Source of the DNA: Dehalococcoidia bacterium SM23_28_2
GTDB lineage: Bacteria > Chloroflexota > Dehalococcoidia > SM23-28-2
Reading direction: 5' to 3'
Assembly (NCBI GenBank): GCA_001303545.1
Contig: LJUA01000050.1
Location: 1-14,403 of the forward strand
Length of the DNA: 14,403 nt
Shown here one piece after another: positions 1 to 6,193 of the stretch. The position numbers were made by a program, and so were the translations under genes. Position 1 is the first letter of the stretch. Each line of letters starts with the position of its first letter. A model generated the notes under the pieces. That model did no database searches. It was given only the letters and a program-made list of their open reading frames with translations, and was not told the origin of the DNA.

Positions 1-2256
1 ATCCCCCTCGGGAACTCGGAGGATGGCGTCTCCATCTCGACACAGAACGCCCAGGTCGGCGGAACGGCAGCGGGGGCAGGCAACACCATTGCTTATAACG
101 GTAAGCGGGGGGTGTACGTGATCGGAGAGACGAGCACAGGGAACAGCATACGCGGGAACTCCATTCACTCCAACGCTGGCATGGGGATCGACAATGTGAA
201 CGGGGGCAACGCTGAGCTGACGCCGCCGACGATCACCGCCGAGGGCCCGATCTCGGGGACGGCCTGCGCCAACTGCACCGTGGACGTCTACTCCGATGAT
301 GAAGACGAGGGCCGGATCTATCACGGCTCCACCGAGGCTGATGATGCCGGCAACTGGAGCCTCTCGGTCAGCGCGGACGGCCCCTATGTCACGGCTACGG
401 CCACCGACGCCAGCGGGAACACCTCGGAGTTCTCCCCGCCGTTCGCTATTTGCGGGGAGAACTGTCCCACACCCACACCCACGCCTACGCCTACACCCAC
501 GCCCACACCTACGCCTACACCCACGCCCACACCTACGCCTACACCTACACCCACGCCTACACCTACACCCACGCTGCCCCCTGGCTTTCTGTACCAGTAT
601 GCGCTTGACAGCCCCAATCCCCAGGCGAACGCTAAGTTCGGCTACCGGACAGCGATGGGCGACGTAAACGGCGACGGCAAGGCGGACATCGCAGTGGGGG
701 CATACGCTGAGGATGTGGGCGACAACGTTGACCAGGGGAGGGCCTACGTCTTCTCCGGCGCCGATGGCTCCCTGCTTCTCACCCTGGAGTCGCCAAGCCC
801 GCAGGCGAGCGCCTTCTTCAGCATGGCGCTGGCGGTGGGCGACGTGAACGGTGATGGCAAGGGAGACATCGTGGTGGCGGCACAGTACGAGGATGTGGGA
901 GGCTACGTCAACCAGGGGCGGGCCTACGTCTTCTCCGGCGCCGATGGCTCCCTGCTCTTCGTTTTGAGCAGCCCCCACGTTGTGGGGTACACCTTCTTCG
1001 GCAGCTCGGCGGCGGTGGGCGATGTGAACAACGACGGCAAGGGAGATGTCGCTGTTGGGGCGTCCAACGACACTACTGCGCAGGGGCGAGCCTACGTCTT
1101 CTCTGGAGCTGACGGTTCGCTACTTCTGACCTTCAGTGCCCCCTATCCGATGGCCAACGCCTATTTCGGGAACTCGCTGGCGATGGGGGACGTGAATGGC
1201 GACGGCAAGGCGGACATCGCGGTAGGGGCTTACAGAGAGGATGTGGGCGGCAACGCCGCCCAGGGGCGGGCCTACGTCTTCTCGGGGGCCGACGGGTCCC
1301 TGCTCTTCACCCTGGATACCCCCAACCCGCAGGCGAGCGCCAACTTCGGCTCGTCGATGGGGGTTGGTGACGTGGACAGCGATGGGAAGGGAGAGATCGC
1401 TGTGGGGGCGCCTTGGGAGGATGTGGATGGCGTCGAGAACCTGGGCCGGGCCTACGTCTTCTCGGGGGCTGACGGCTCCCTGCTTTTCACCCTGGATACC
1501 CCCGACCCGCAGGATTACGACTTCGGCCTGGCGGTGGCAGTCGGCGACGTGAACGGCGACGAGCGGGCAGACATCGCTGTGGGGCAGTACCGCACGGGCC
1601 AGGCCTACATCTACTCCGGGACGGACGGGTCGTTGGTTGCCACCCTGAATGCCCCCAATGCGCAGGGCAAGGCCAGCTTTGGCTGCGCGCTGGCAGTAGG
1701 GGAGACGAACGGCGACGGCAGGGTAGACGTAGCCGCAGGGGCGTACTTGGAGGATGTAGGCGGCAATTTCGACCAGGGGCGGGCCTACGTCTTTGTTACG
1801 GACCCGGGTGCGCCCATACCAACGCCTACGCCCACGCCCACGCCTACACCCACGCCTACACCCACACCGACGCCTACACCCACACCGACGCCCACACCCA
1901 CGCCTACGCCTACGCCCACGCCCACACCGACGCCCATTCCGGGTTGCGAGCCCGGCGTCGACACTGACGGCGATGGCTTCGATAACAACGTCGAGTGCTA
2001 CGTAGGCACCGATCCCCTGGACGCCTGCCCCGACGATGCGAGCGACGACGCCTGGCCGCCCGACATCAACGGTGGGGCGGGCTGCGGTTCCCATGATAGG
2101 AACGTCAACATTATGGATGTCCTGTGCTACAACTCGCAGTTCGGGGAGGGTGCGGTCTACGACGCCCGCTTCGACCTGAACGCAGGTGGCGAGGTCGACA
2201 TCTTGGACGTGCTGCTGTACAAGCCAGTCATCAACACGTCCTGCACGAATCCATAG
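1..2256 (+). CDS. Modular surface/secreted protein: beta-helix, Ig-like, FG-GAP propeller, dockerin-like tail (5' end missing)
   Basis: The frame is open from base 1, so the N-terminus and any signal peptide lie outside the window. From the left edge, Asn/Gly-rich turns such as GNSIRGNSIHSN look like the end of a right-handed parallel beta-helix. An Ig-like module with GTACANCTVDVYSD follows (about nt 230-455). Then come a Pro-Thr linker, seven FG-GAP repeats each with a calcium-loop motif like DVNGDGKAD (nt 661, 841, 1021, 1189, 1369, 1546, 1702), and a second Pro-Thr linker. Next is a thrombospondin-3-like DTDGDGFDNN stretch, and last two EF-hand-like loops (DINGGAG..., DLNAGGEVDILDVL) resembling a type I dockerin pair. 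Seven FG-GAP units are what an integrin-type seven-blade propeller needs. The family is extracellular and binds protein or glycan ligands, so adhesion or matrix attachment is inferred; the ligand cannot be told. There is no LPXTG or C-terminal membrane anchor. The gene converges on the lipoprotein gene. Confidence 0.88.
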   Translation: MPLGNSEDGVSISTQNAQVGGTAAGAGNTIAYNGKRGVYVIGETSTGNSIRGNSIHSNAGMGIDNVNGGNAELTPPTITAEGPISGTACANCTVDVYSDDEDEGRIYHGSTEADDAGNWSLSVSADGPYVTATATDASGNTSEFSPPFAICGENCPTPTPTPTPTPTPTPTPTPTPTPTPTPTPTPTPTPTLPPGFLYQYALDSPNPQANAKFGYRTAMGDVNGDGKADIAVGAYAEDVGDNVDQGRAYVFSGADGSLLLTLESPSPQASAFFSMALAVGDVNGDGKGDIVVAAQYEDVGGYVNQGRAYVFSGADGSLLFVLSSPHVVGYTFFGSSAAVGDVNNDGKGDVAVGASNDTTAQGRAYVFSGADGSLLLTFSAPYPMANAYFGNSLAMGDVNGDGKADIAVGAYREDVGGNAAQGRAYVFSGADGSLLFTLDTPNPQASANFGSSMGVGDVDSDGKGEIAVGAPWEDVDGVENLGRAYVFSGADGSLLFTLDTPDPQDYDFGLAVAVGDVNGDERADIAVGQYRTGQAYIYSGTDGSLVATLNAPNAQGKASFGCALAVGETNGDGRVDVAAGAYLEDVGGNFDQGRAYVFVTDPGAPIPTPTPTPTPTPTPTPTPTPTPTPTPTPTPTPTPTPTPTPIPGCEPGVDTDGDGFDNNVECYVGTDPLDACPDDASDDAWPPDINGGAGCGSHDRNVNIMDVLCYNSQFGEGAVYDARFDLNAGGEVDILDVLLYKPVINTSCTNP
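466..573 (+). repeat. First Pro-Thr linker repeat (18 PT units)
   Basis: This is 108 bp of degenerate CCN-ACN hexamers encoding 18 uninterrupted Pro-Thr dipeptides, which join the Ig-like module to the propeller. Third positions vary (CCC, CCT, ACA, ACG), so the protein repeat is kept while the DNA has drifted. It is likely an extended, rigid and perhaps glycosylated spacer, as in many Chloroflexota and clostridial surface proteins. Confidence 0.92.
607..1797 (+). repeat. Seven tandem FG-GAP repeats, mostly about 180 bp each
   Basis: The calcium-loop motif recurs at spacings of 180, 180, 168, 180, 177 and 156 bp. Each unit also carries a QGRAYVFSGADGSLL-type block. The DNA is very similar between units: the stretch coding AYVFSGADGSLL is nearly identical at about 741 and 921, and again at about 1270 and 1450. 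The last unit is shorter and more divergent (GETNGDGRVD). Such arrays fold into a beta-propeller like the integrin alpha head. Confidence 0.88.
1819..1932 (+). repeat. Second Pro-Thr linker repeat (19 PT units)
   Basis: This is 114 bp of CCN-ACN hexamers, 19 Pro-Thr dipeptides, between the propeller and the EF-hand/dockerin-like tail. It lies in the same frame as the first linker: the two starts are 1353 bp apart, a multiple of three. An exchange between the two tracts would therefore remove the propeller without a frameshift. Confidence 0.92.
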
Positions 2257-2263
2257 GGCCTGA

Positions 2264-2289
2264 CCGCTGCTGGCCGACGCCAGCGGCGG
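2264..2289. terminator. Strong hairpin between convergent genes, likely shared terminator
   Basis: Arms CCGCTGCTGGC (2264-2274) and GCCAGCGGCGG (2279-2289) pair over 11 bp with one G-T wobble and a 4-base loop (CGAC). It sits 7 bp after the stop of the surface-protein gene and 34 bp beyond the stop of the opposing lipoprotein gene. No T-tract follows on either strand, so it may only block RNA decay or act as a non-canonical terminator. Confidence 0.5.
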
Positions 2290-2323
2290 CGCCTGGTGGT
2301 GGATGAGGGTGGTCTAGAGCCAT

Positions 2324-3697
2324 CTAGGGGCCAGGGGCAGTGGCCTCTTCTGCTGCGACTTCCCAGACGTGTATCAGGGACTTGTCGCCATCGGCCAGGG
2401 GTTCGAAGACATAGAGCAGACCTCGCTCGCGGTCAAAACTTGCTGCACCAACGTGATGCCGTTGCTGAGCGGGCTCGATGTGATACAGGTATTCATCAAT
2501 CTGCAGTGTGGCGTACGGCTGAGGCTCGTAGGGCTCCATTTCACCCCTGGCCACAGCGGCCAGCTCCGCCGGATCATAGAAGACGATCTGCCCTTCAAAG
2601 GCGGTACTCCACCATCCTCTCTCATCGTAGGGGGCATCGGGTACCGGAGGATAGGGGGGCTCATCCGGCCACACCACCCCGTTGGCGAACCCGTACCAAC
2701 AGTCTCCGACACCCTTGGTGCCGACGAAGATCACCGCGGATTTGTCGCCGGCTGTGAGCCAGGCCCCGCTGGACCATTCATCGGAATGGTGGTAGTTATC
2801 CATCGTGAAGTCGTCCTCGGCGGTGACGTCGGTATACAAGAGAAGAGGCACGGCCGAGAGCGTGCTGTTTGGCGCTGGCGGATTGCCCTCGTTCCACGGC
2901 CCGTAGGCCAAGAGGGAGGGGCCTCGTGCCCCCTGACCGCCATCGCGGAACCGGCCAGTGGCCAGGTACATCCCCGGCGTGTTGGCGTTGGCCCACTGCT
3001 GGGGAATGGCAAAGATGTAATCCGTGGTGACGTAGTTCCAGTAATCCCCGATGCGCCACGCCCCCGCAGTCTGAGGATTCGACAGGTCTAGTTCGCACCA
3101 GCCGTGGGAGGGGTTGGTCTCCGCCTCGCCCATATGCTGCGCCCAGCAGAAGTAGAGCTTGTCTGTCGTTTGCCCACCCTGTGCCGGCAGGTATTCCAGC
3201 CCGGCCCGGGGAATCTCGAATTCACCGAATAGGTCACCCCGGATGTTCTGGAAATCCTGGAGGGTAGTCGCGGTGTTCAGGTCATCTAGGTCCTTATCCG
3301 GAGAAATAATGGGCACGGGGATGCTTATCTCCGAGACATGCTGGTTCCAGTCGTGTCCTGTCGCGAAGATCGAGCCGGGGTATCCATCGGCCGGTTCGGT
3401 GGGGTCGCCATGAGGGTAGTAGGTCATAGCAGCGCCACTGTATCCCCAGCCGATTCCTTCCGGTCCGTCTGGCAACCTGAATGTGCCCAGATAGGCCAGG
3501 TCCGCTGGTTGGATGAGCCGTTCAGAGGTAATCGGAGTGTCAGTAGCTTCTCCCACCGGACTCGCAGTACGCTCTACGGTAGCGGTGCTCCCAACCCCCG
3601 TCGGTGCCTTTTCACCTTTTTCTTCCCCGGCGCAGGCAGTCAATAGGATAATGCCGAGCACCAGTGCCACGTTGAACGCAATCGGCCGCCGGTTCAT
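2324..3697 (-). CDS. Secreted lipoprotein of unknown function
   Basis: I do not recognise the family. The first 22 residues are a clear lipoprotein signal: MNRR, a hydrophobic stretch, then LTAC with Cys22 as the lipid-bearing residue. A low-complexity Glu/Lys/Thr/Ser linker (about 23-60) follows, and then a roughly 390-residue domain beginning LAYLGTFRLPDG. It is rich in Trp, Tyr, Gly and Pro, and its strand-like segments (YPGSIFATGHDW, MYLATGRFRDGGQGARG, AVIFVGTKGVGDCWYG, GLLYVFEPLADG) suggest a beta-propeller; this is inference. The start was placed at the ATG 3695-3697 because GGGAGG lies 6 nt upstream and the signal peptide begins there. The frame is open seven codons further upstream without a ribosome site. 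The protein is anchored outside the membrane. The gene stands alone, convergent with the FG-GAP gene. Confidence 0.87.
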   Translation of the reverse strand: MNRRPIAFNVALVLGIILLTACAGEEKGEKAPTGVGSTATVERTASPVGEATDTPITSERLIQPADLAYLGTFRLPDGPEGIGWGYSGAAMTYYPHGDPTEPADGYPGSIFATGHDWNQHVSEISIPVPIISPDKDLDDLNTATTLQDFQNIRGDLFGEFEIPRAGLEYLPAQGGQTTDKLYFCWAQHMGEAETNPSHGWCELDLSNPQTAGAWRIGDYWNYVTTDYIFAIPQQWANANTPGMYLATGRFRDGGQGARGPSLLAYGPWNEGNPPAPNSTLSAVPLLLYTDVTAEDDFTMDNYHHSDEWSSGAWLTAGDKSAVIFVGTKGVGDCWYGFANGVVWPDEPPYPPVPDAPYDERGWWSTAFEGQIVFYDPAELAAVARGEMEPYEPQPYATLQIDEYLYHIEPAQQRHHVGAASFDRERGLLYVFEPLADGDKSLIHVWEVAAEEATAPGP

Positions 3698-3750
3698 GCT
3701 GTCCTCCCGAAGCTGCACCTGGCATGGGATCGAACGGAAAGGCCATGGCC

Positions 3751-3779
3751 ACCCTAGTGCTAGCGACCTGTGATGTCAA
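3751..3779 (-). promoter_or_regulatory. Candidate promoter of the lipoprotein gene
   Basis: On the minus strand a perfect -35 TTGACA (3774-3779) is followed after 17 bp by TAGGGT (3751-3756), a weak -10 that keeps the T, A and final T. It would start RNA about 45 nt before the ATG. It lies just upstream of the recombinase remnant, so the lipoprotein gene may have acquired its promoter at the scar. Confidence 0.4.
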
Positions 3780-3892
3780 CGGCTGGCAGGGAAGATGCGC
3801 GAGGCTCTCATCCAGCAGGAACGCGATCCAGTGGCAGAGCCCCACCACTGGCGGCGGTTGGAAGGGAGGATCAGGACGACGCCCACATTCAG

Positions 3893-4063
3893 GAGGCAGA
3901 GGCGCTGACCGACATCCACCAGCTATGGCCACAGATGATCATGAATGAACGTCGTGACCTGGTGAGGCTGGTTCTCGCCAAGGTCGAGGTCGACCTGAGG
4001 ACAGGGGGAGTGGAAGGCTTGACACCGAAAACCCGCCTTCCCTCTTTTGTTCCGGGTCTTAGC
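3893..4063 (+). pseudogene. Remnant of the C-terminus of a large serine recombinase
   Basis: Frame 2 reads EALTDIHQLWP, then NERRDLVRLVLAKVEVD, LRTGGVEGLTPK and LPSFVPGL. This matches the usual C-terminal pattern of large serine recombinases/resolvases (an ALWxxxTPEERRxLLRLLxERVxVD-like helix, then a short strand pair and a P-F-P-L-F-like end). The catalytic N-terminal domain with its serine, the zinc-ribbon part and most of the coiled coil are absent. Only about 200 bp separate this piece from the start of the lipoprotein gene. A frame-3 stretch from 3795 (REALIQQERD, WRRLEGRI) may be a little more of it after a frameshift near 3870; that is a guess. It is read as a dead leftover of an integrative element. 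Confidence 0.6.
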
Positions 4064-4098
4064 AGAAGAGGAAGACGGGCTGATCAGCGTTTGCGCCT

Positions 4099-4121
4099 GG
4101 CGACCCCGAGGGGAGTCGGGG
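4099..4121 (-). other. tRNA-3'-end-like sequence and hairpin
   Basis: On the minus strand, positions 4119 down to 4099 can be laid on a tRNA 3' end: CGACT C as T-loop positions 56-61, CCCT completing the T-stem 3' strand, CGGGGTC as acceptor 3' strand, G73 and CCA. Bases before position 56 do not complete a T-arm (CC for TT at 54-55, no matching stem), so there is no tRNA gene here. CCCCGA (4104-4109) and TCGGGG (4116-4121) also form a 6-bp hairpin. Coming just after the recombinase remnant, this could be an attachment-site half, but 20 bp can match by chance. Confidence 0.3.
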
Positions 4122-4268
4122 CTGCCATGCACAATGGTCATTCGTTACGCAGGTGGGGAGCTCTGACGAACTACTGTGGGTGGCCACTATGGATAACCCT
4201 ATCTCGGCTCCGGCTTCATTTTATATGCGAGGTGCTTTCCTTGTCAATGATTTTCGGCTAACCCGGCG
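4122..4268. other. Non-coding stretch, nothing recognised
   Basis: The recombinase remnant's frame stays open to 4261, but its composition after 4064 looks random, with no known motif. The stretch is more A+T-rich near 4210-4250. I see no repeat or RNA gene here. It leads into the promoter of the small membrane-protein gene. Confidence 0.4.
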
Positions 4269-4297
4269 TTGGCCTCAGCCTGCACCTGTCGTATAAT
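4269..4297 (+). promoter_or_regulatory. Sigma-70-type promoter of the small membrane-protein gene
   Basis: A -35 TTGGCC (4269-4274) is followed by a 17-bp spacer and a perfect -10 TATAAT (4292-4297). RNA would start near 4304, giving a leader of about 36 nt with AGGAGG at 4328-4333, six bases before the TTG start. Confidence 0.7.
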
Positions 4298-4339
4298 GCT
4301 GCTGGCGGAGGTAGCGAGACTAGTATCAGGAGGGGAAAC

Positions 4340-4645
4340 TTGCCCAAACGACCTCGTCCCAGGAGCGGACGGCCCGGCCCTAGGCAACAGCGCAGGGAGC
4401 GCAAGCGCTCGACTGCAGGCCAAACAGACGCCTCGATCGCTGGTACGCCCAGCGAAATCCCTGAAGCCCCTCGCCGGTCTGAGGTCGCTGCAGGTGACTC
4501 TTCTGTCGCCGCCACTTCCAGCAAGTCAGCAGCTCGCCATATCGCTAGGGACTACAGCTACGTCTCCGGCGAGGTGATGCGAATCGCTATTATCGTGCTG
4601 GTCATCATGGCCGGGCTAGTGGCTGCCGCCGTTGTCTTACGCTAG
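4340..4645 (+). CDS. Small tail-anchored membrane protein, Arg/Pro-rich, function unknown
   Basis: This encodes 101 residues. The first 25 are dominated by Arg, Pro and Gln (PKRPRPRSGRPG). A low-complexity Ala/Ser/Thr stretch follows, then a conserved-looking ARDYSYVSGEVMRIA and one C-terminal membrane helix (about 79-100, ending VVLR). I have seen the DYSYV-(5-7)-RIAII-helix pattern in small Chloroflexota proteins of unknown role; that is recall, not a search. The start is TTG at 4340, chosen because AGGAGG sits six bases upstream and the TATAAT promoter ends 42 bp before. An ORF in another frame from 4269 begins inside this promoter and is rejected. The basic N-terminal part should lie in the cytoplasm and could bind nucleic acid or ribosomes. 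The gene converges on gdhA with a 31-bp gap. Confidence 0.78.
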   Translation: MPKRPRPRSGRPGPRQQRRERKRSTAGQTDASIAGTPSEIPEAPRRSEVAAGDSSVAATSSKSAARHIARDYSYVSGEVMRIAIIVLVIMAGLVAAAVVLR

Positions 4646-4676
4646 GTCAGTGGGCCGGGCCGGTTAGCTGAGCTGC

Positions 4677-5957
4677 CTAGGGGCGCATGCCACGAAGCAC
4701 GGTGGCCTCCACCACGCGCCGGATGCCGAGGACAATGGCTGCCTCCCGCATCGTCAGCTTCTCTTTCTCGGCCACGTTCGCCACCTGTCCGTACGCTCTG
4801 GTCATGATCTGATCTAGGCGGCTGTCGACCTCTTCCTTCTCCCAGTAGACACCGCTCCGATTCTGGGCCCACTCGAAGTAAGAGACGACCACGCCGCCGG
4901 CACTGGCCAAGACGTCGGGAATGACGAGAGCCCCTGCGTCATTCAGGATCTGATCGGCCTCGGGGGTTGTGGGGCCGTTGGCTGCCTCGGCGACGATCTT
5001 GGCCTTGATATCGGAGGCGTTGGCGGTGGTGATCTGGTTCTCGAAAGCGGCCGGCACCAGGATGTCCACCGGAAGGGTCAGGAGTTCCTCGTTGGTGACG
5101 CGGTCGCCGTTCTTGTGGTCAGTGACGCGACCGCTGTCCAGTTTCTGGGCGATGGCCGCTTCGATGTCGAGGCCGTGGCCGTTGTGGATGCCGCCCGATG
5201 TGTCGCTGACGGCCACTACCTGGAATCCGAGGCCTTTCAGGAGGCGAGCCGACCACTGGCCGGCATTGCCGAAGCCCTGGATGGCTACCGTTGTCTCACT
5301 CGGCGTGAGGCGGTTGCGGCGGGCGGCTTCCTTGACCACGTACATGATGCCGGCGCCAGTTGCCTCTTCTCGGCCTACCGTGCCGCCAACGCTGATGGGC
5401 TTGCCGGTGACTGCCTCTGGTGACCAACGTCTCTGCGTGCCGCCGTAGGCATCCATGAACCAGGCCATGGTCTGGGGAGTGGTGCCCACGTCGGGAGCGG
5501 GTATGTCCGCGTTGGGGCCGATCACTGGGGTTATGGCAACGGCGTAGCGGCGGGTGAGACTCTCCAACTCGCGCTGTGATAGCTTCTTGTGGTCGACTCT
5601 TACGCCACCCTTGGCTCCCCCGAAGGGGATGTTCACAACGGCGCACTTCCAGGTCATCCACATCGCTAGGGCTCGCACCTCGTCCAGGCTAACGGAGGGG
5701 TGGTAGCGAATGCCCCCTTTGCTCGGGCCACGCGCCCAGCTGTGCTGGATGCGGCAACCCCAGAATACGCTTATGGAGCCGTCGCTCATACGTACAGGCA
5801 AGCGGACTAGCAGCTCTCGCCGGTTGTTGCGCAGGTACTGACGCGTCGACTCGTCCAGGTCGAGGTAGTCAGCGGCTGCATCGAACTGGGCTAGAGCGGT
5901 GACATAGGGATCAACTACCTCGCCGGGTGCCAGGAGCTCTCTACTCGGCTCGACCAT
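4677..5957 (-). CDS. gdhA: Glutamate dehydrogenase (Glu/Leu/Phe/Val dehydrogenase family)
   Basis: This 426-residue cytoplasmic enzyme interconverts glutamate with 2-oxoglutarate and ammonium using NAD(P). The substrate domain shows RGPSKGGIRYHP (Lys80), MTWKCAV (Lys104), the signature GGAKGG with catalytic Lys116, and PAPDVGT with Asp157. The Rossmann domain carries GFGNAG (229-234), and the family motif AAFENQIT...VAEAANGPTTPEAD follows. Length and motifs are those of the hexameric ~420-residue class. Cofactor preference cannot be read safely, and leucine/phenylalanine dehydrogenases are less likely given the length. AGGAGG (5967-5972) lies nine bases before the ATG. The gene sits downstream of, and co-directional with, the nrpR-like gene across a 236-bp spacer with repeats and palindromes, suggesting nitrogen control. 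It links ammonium assimilation or glutamate breakdown to the TCA intermediate that NrpR senses. Confidence 0.96.
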   Translation of the reverse strand: MVEPSRELLAPGEVVDPYVTALAQFDAAADYLDLDESTRQYLRNNRRELLVRLPVRMSDGSISVFWGCRIQHSWARGPSKGGIRYHPSVSLDEVRALAMWMTWKCAVVNIPFGGAKGGVRVDHKKLSQRELESLTRRYAVAITPVIGPNADIPAPDVGTTPQTMAWFMDAYGGTQRRWSPEAVTGKPISVGGTVGREEATGAGIMYVVKEAARRNRLTPSETTVAIQGFGNAGQWSARLLKGLGFQVVAVSDTSGGIHNGHGLDIEAAIAQKLDSGRVTDHKNGDRVTNEELLTLPVDILVPAAFENQITTANASDIKAKIVAEAANGPTTPEADQILNDAGALVIPDVLASAGGVVVSYFEWAQNRSGVYWEKEEVDSRLDQIMTRAYGQVANVAEKEKLTMREAAIVLGIRRVVEATVLRGMRP

Positions 5958-5980
5958 GGTGCCCCACCTCCTCGAGGATT

Positions 5981-6015
5981 GCGGTTAGCGGTTGCCGGTT
6001 GCCGCTCACCAACCG
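5981..6015 (-). promoter_or_regulatory. 7-bp iterons and inverted copy in the gdhA leader, candidate operator or RNA switch
   Basis: On the plus strand, GCGGTTA, GCGGTTG and CCGGTTG follow each other without a gap (5981-6001). They are followed by the unrelated CCGCTCA and then CCAACCG, the inverted form (6009-6015). CGGTTG (5996-6001) and CAACCG (6010-6015) can form a 6-bp hairpin with an 8-base loop in the gdhA mRNA. The block ends 23 bp before the ATG and just above the ribosome site. It lies downstream of the candidate promoter, so it could be a roadblock operator or a translational element. Confidence 0.5.
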
Positions 6016-6033
6016 CCAAGCGATGATGCTCCG

Positions 6034-6062
6034 ATGGTGCACTATTTATGGAAATCTGTCAA
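6034..6062 (-). promoter_or_regulatory. Candidate gdhA promoter
   Basis: On the minus strand a perfect TTGACA (6057-6062) stands upstream of gdhA. The best -10 at 17 bp is CACCAT (6034-6039), which keeps only A2, A5 and the final T. The weak -10 suggests either a promoter needing an activator or a different -10 such as the A+T-rich CATAAATAG within the spacer. Confidence 0.4.
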
Positions 6063-6081
6063 GCCCCCCGCTGAAACGCTT

Positions 6082-6117
6082 TGCATGCAGTATTCCCGTT
6101 TTTTACCCTGTTATAAC
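6082..6117. promoter_or_regulatory. Two perfect 8-bp palindromes upstream of the gdhA promoter
   Basis: TGCATGCA (6082-6089) and GTTATAAC (6110-6117) are perfect palindromes, 28 bp apart start to start, upstream of the TTGACA element. Neither matches the archaeal NrpR operators (GGAA-N6-TTCC or GGTA-N6-TACC), so protein binding is only possible, not shown. Confidence 0.3.
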
Positions 6118-6124
6118 CGTGGGC

Positions 6125-6157
6125 AGACACGAGCCATACCCTGGGAATGTCGTGTCT
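6125..6157 (-). terminator. Hairpin downstream of the nrpR-like gene
   Basis: AGACACGA (6125-6132) and TCGTGTCT (6150-6157) pair perfectly over 8 bp around a 17-base loop. The hairpin starts 36 bp past the nrpR stop in the minus direction. A run of six A's on the minus-strand transcript, not U's, lies further on, so it is not a classic intrinsic terminator. It could end the nrpR transcript or act as an attenuator between nrpR and gdhA. Confidence 0.42.
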
Positions 6158-6193
6158 CCTGGTAGTAAGGCAGCGGGCGATGCTTCGGGCGGC

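Noticed and set aside
466..573. Possible CRISPR-like or satellite array
   Set aside because: The units are 6 bp, in frame, without spacers, and encode Pro-Thr; it is a protein linker.
384..617. Minus-strand ORF encoding a Gly-Val repeat
   Set aside because: It is the antisense reading of the CCN-ACN linker; no ribosome site and no other content. The same holds for the minus ORF at 1785-1988.
1120..2094. 324-codon minus-strand ORF opposite the FG-GAP gene
   Set aside because: It mirrors the periodic repeats of the sense gene and has no recognisable domain.
4099..4175. Complete tRNA gene
   Set aside because: Only positions 56-76 fit; no D-arm, anticodon arm or T-stem 5' strand can be built from the adjoining sequence.
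4269..4577. 102-codon plus-strand ORF overlapping the small membrane-protein gene
   Set aside because: Its start lies inside the -35 element, and it lacks the ribosome site and the membrane helix found in the frame starting at 4340.
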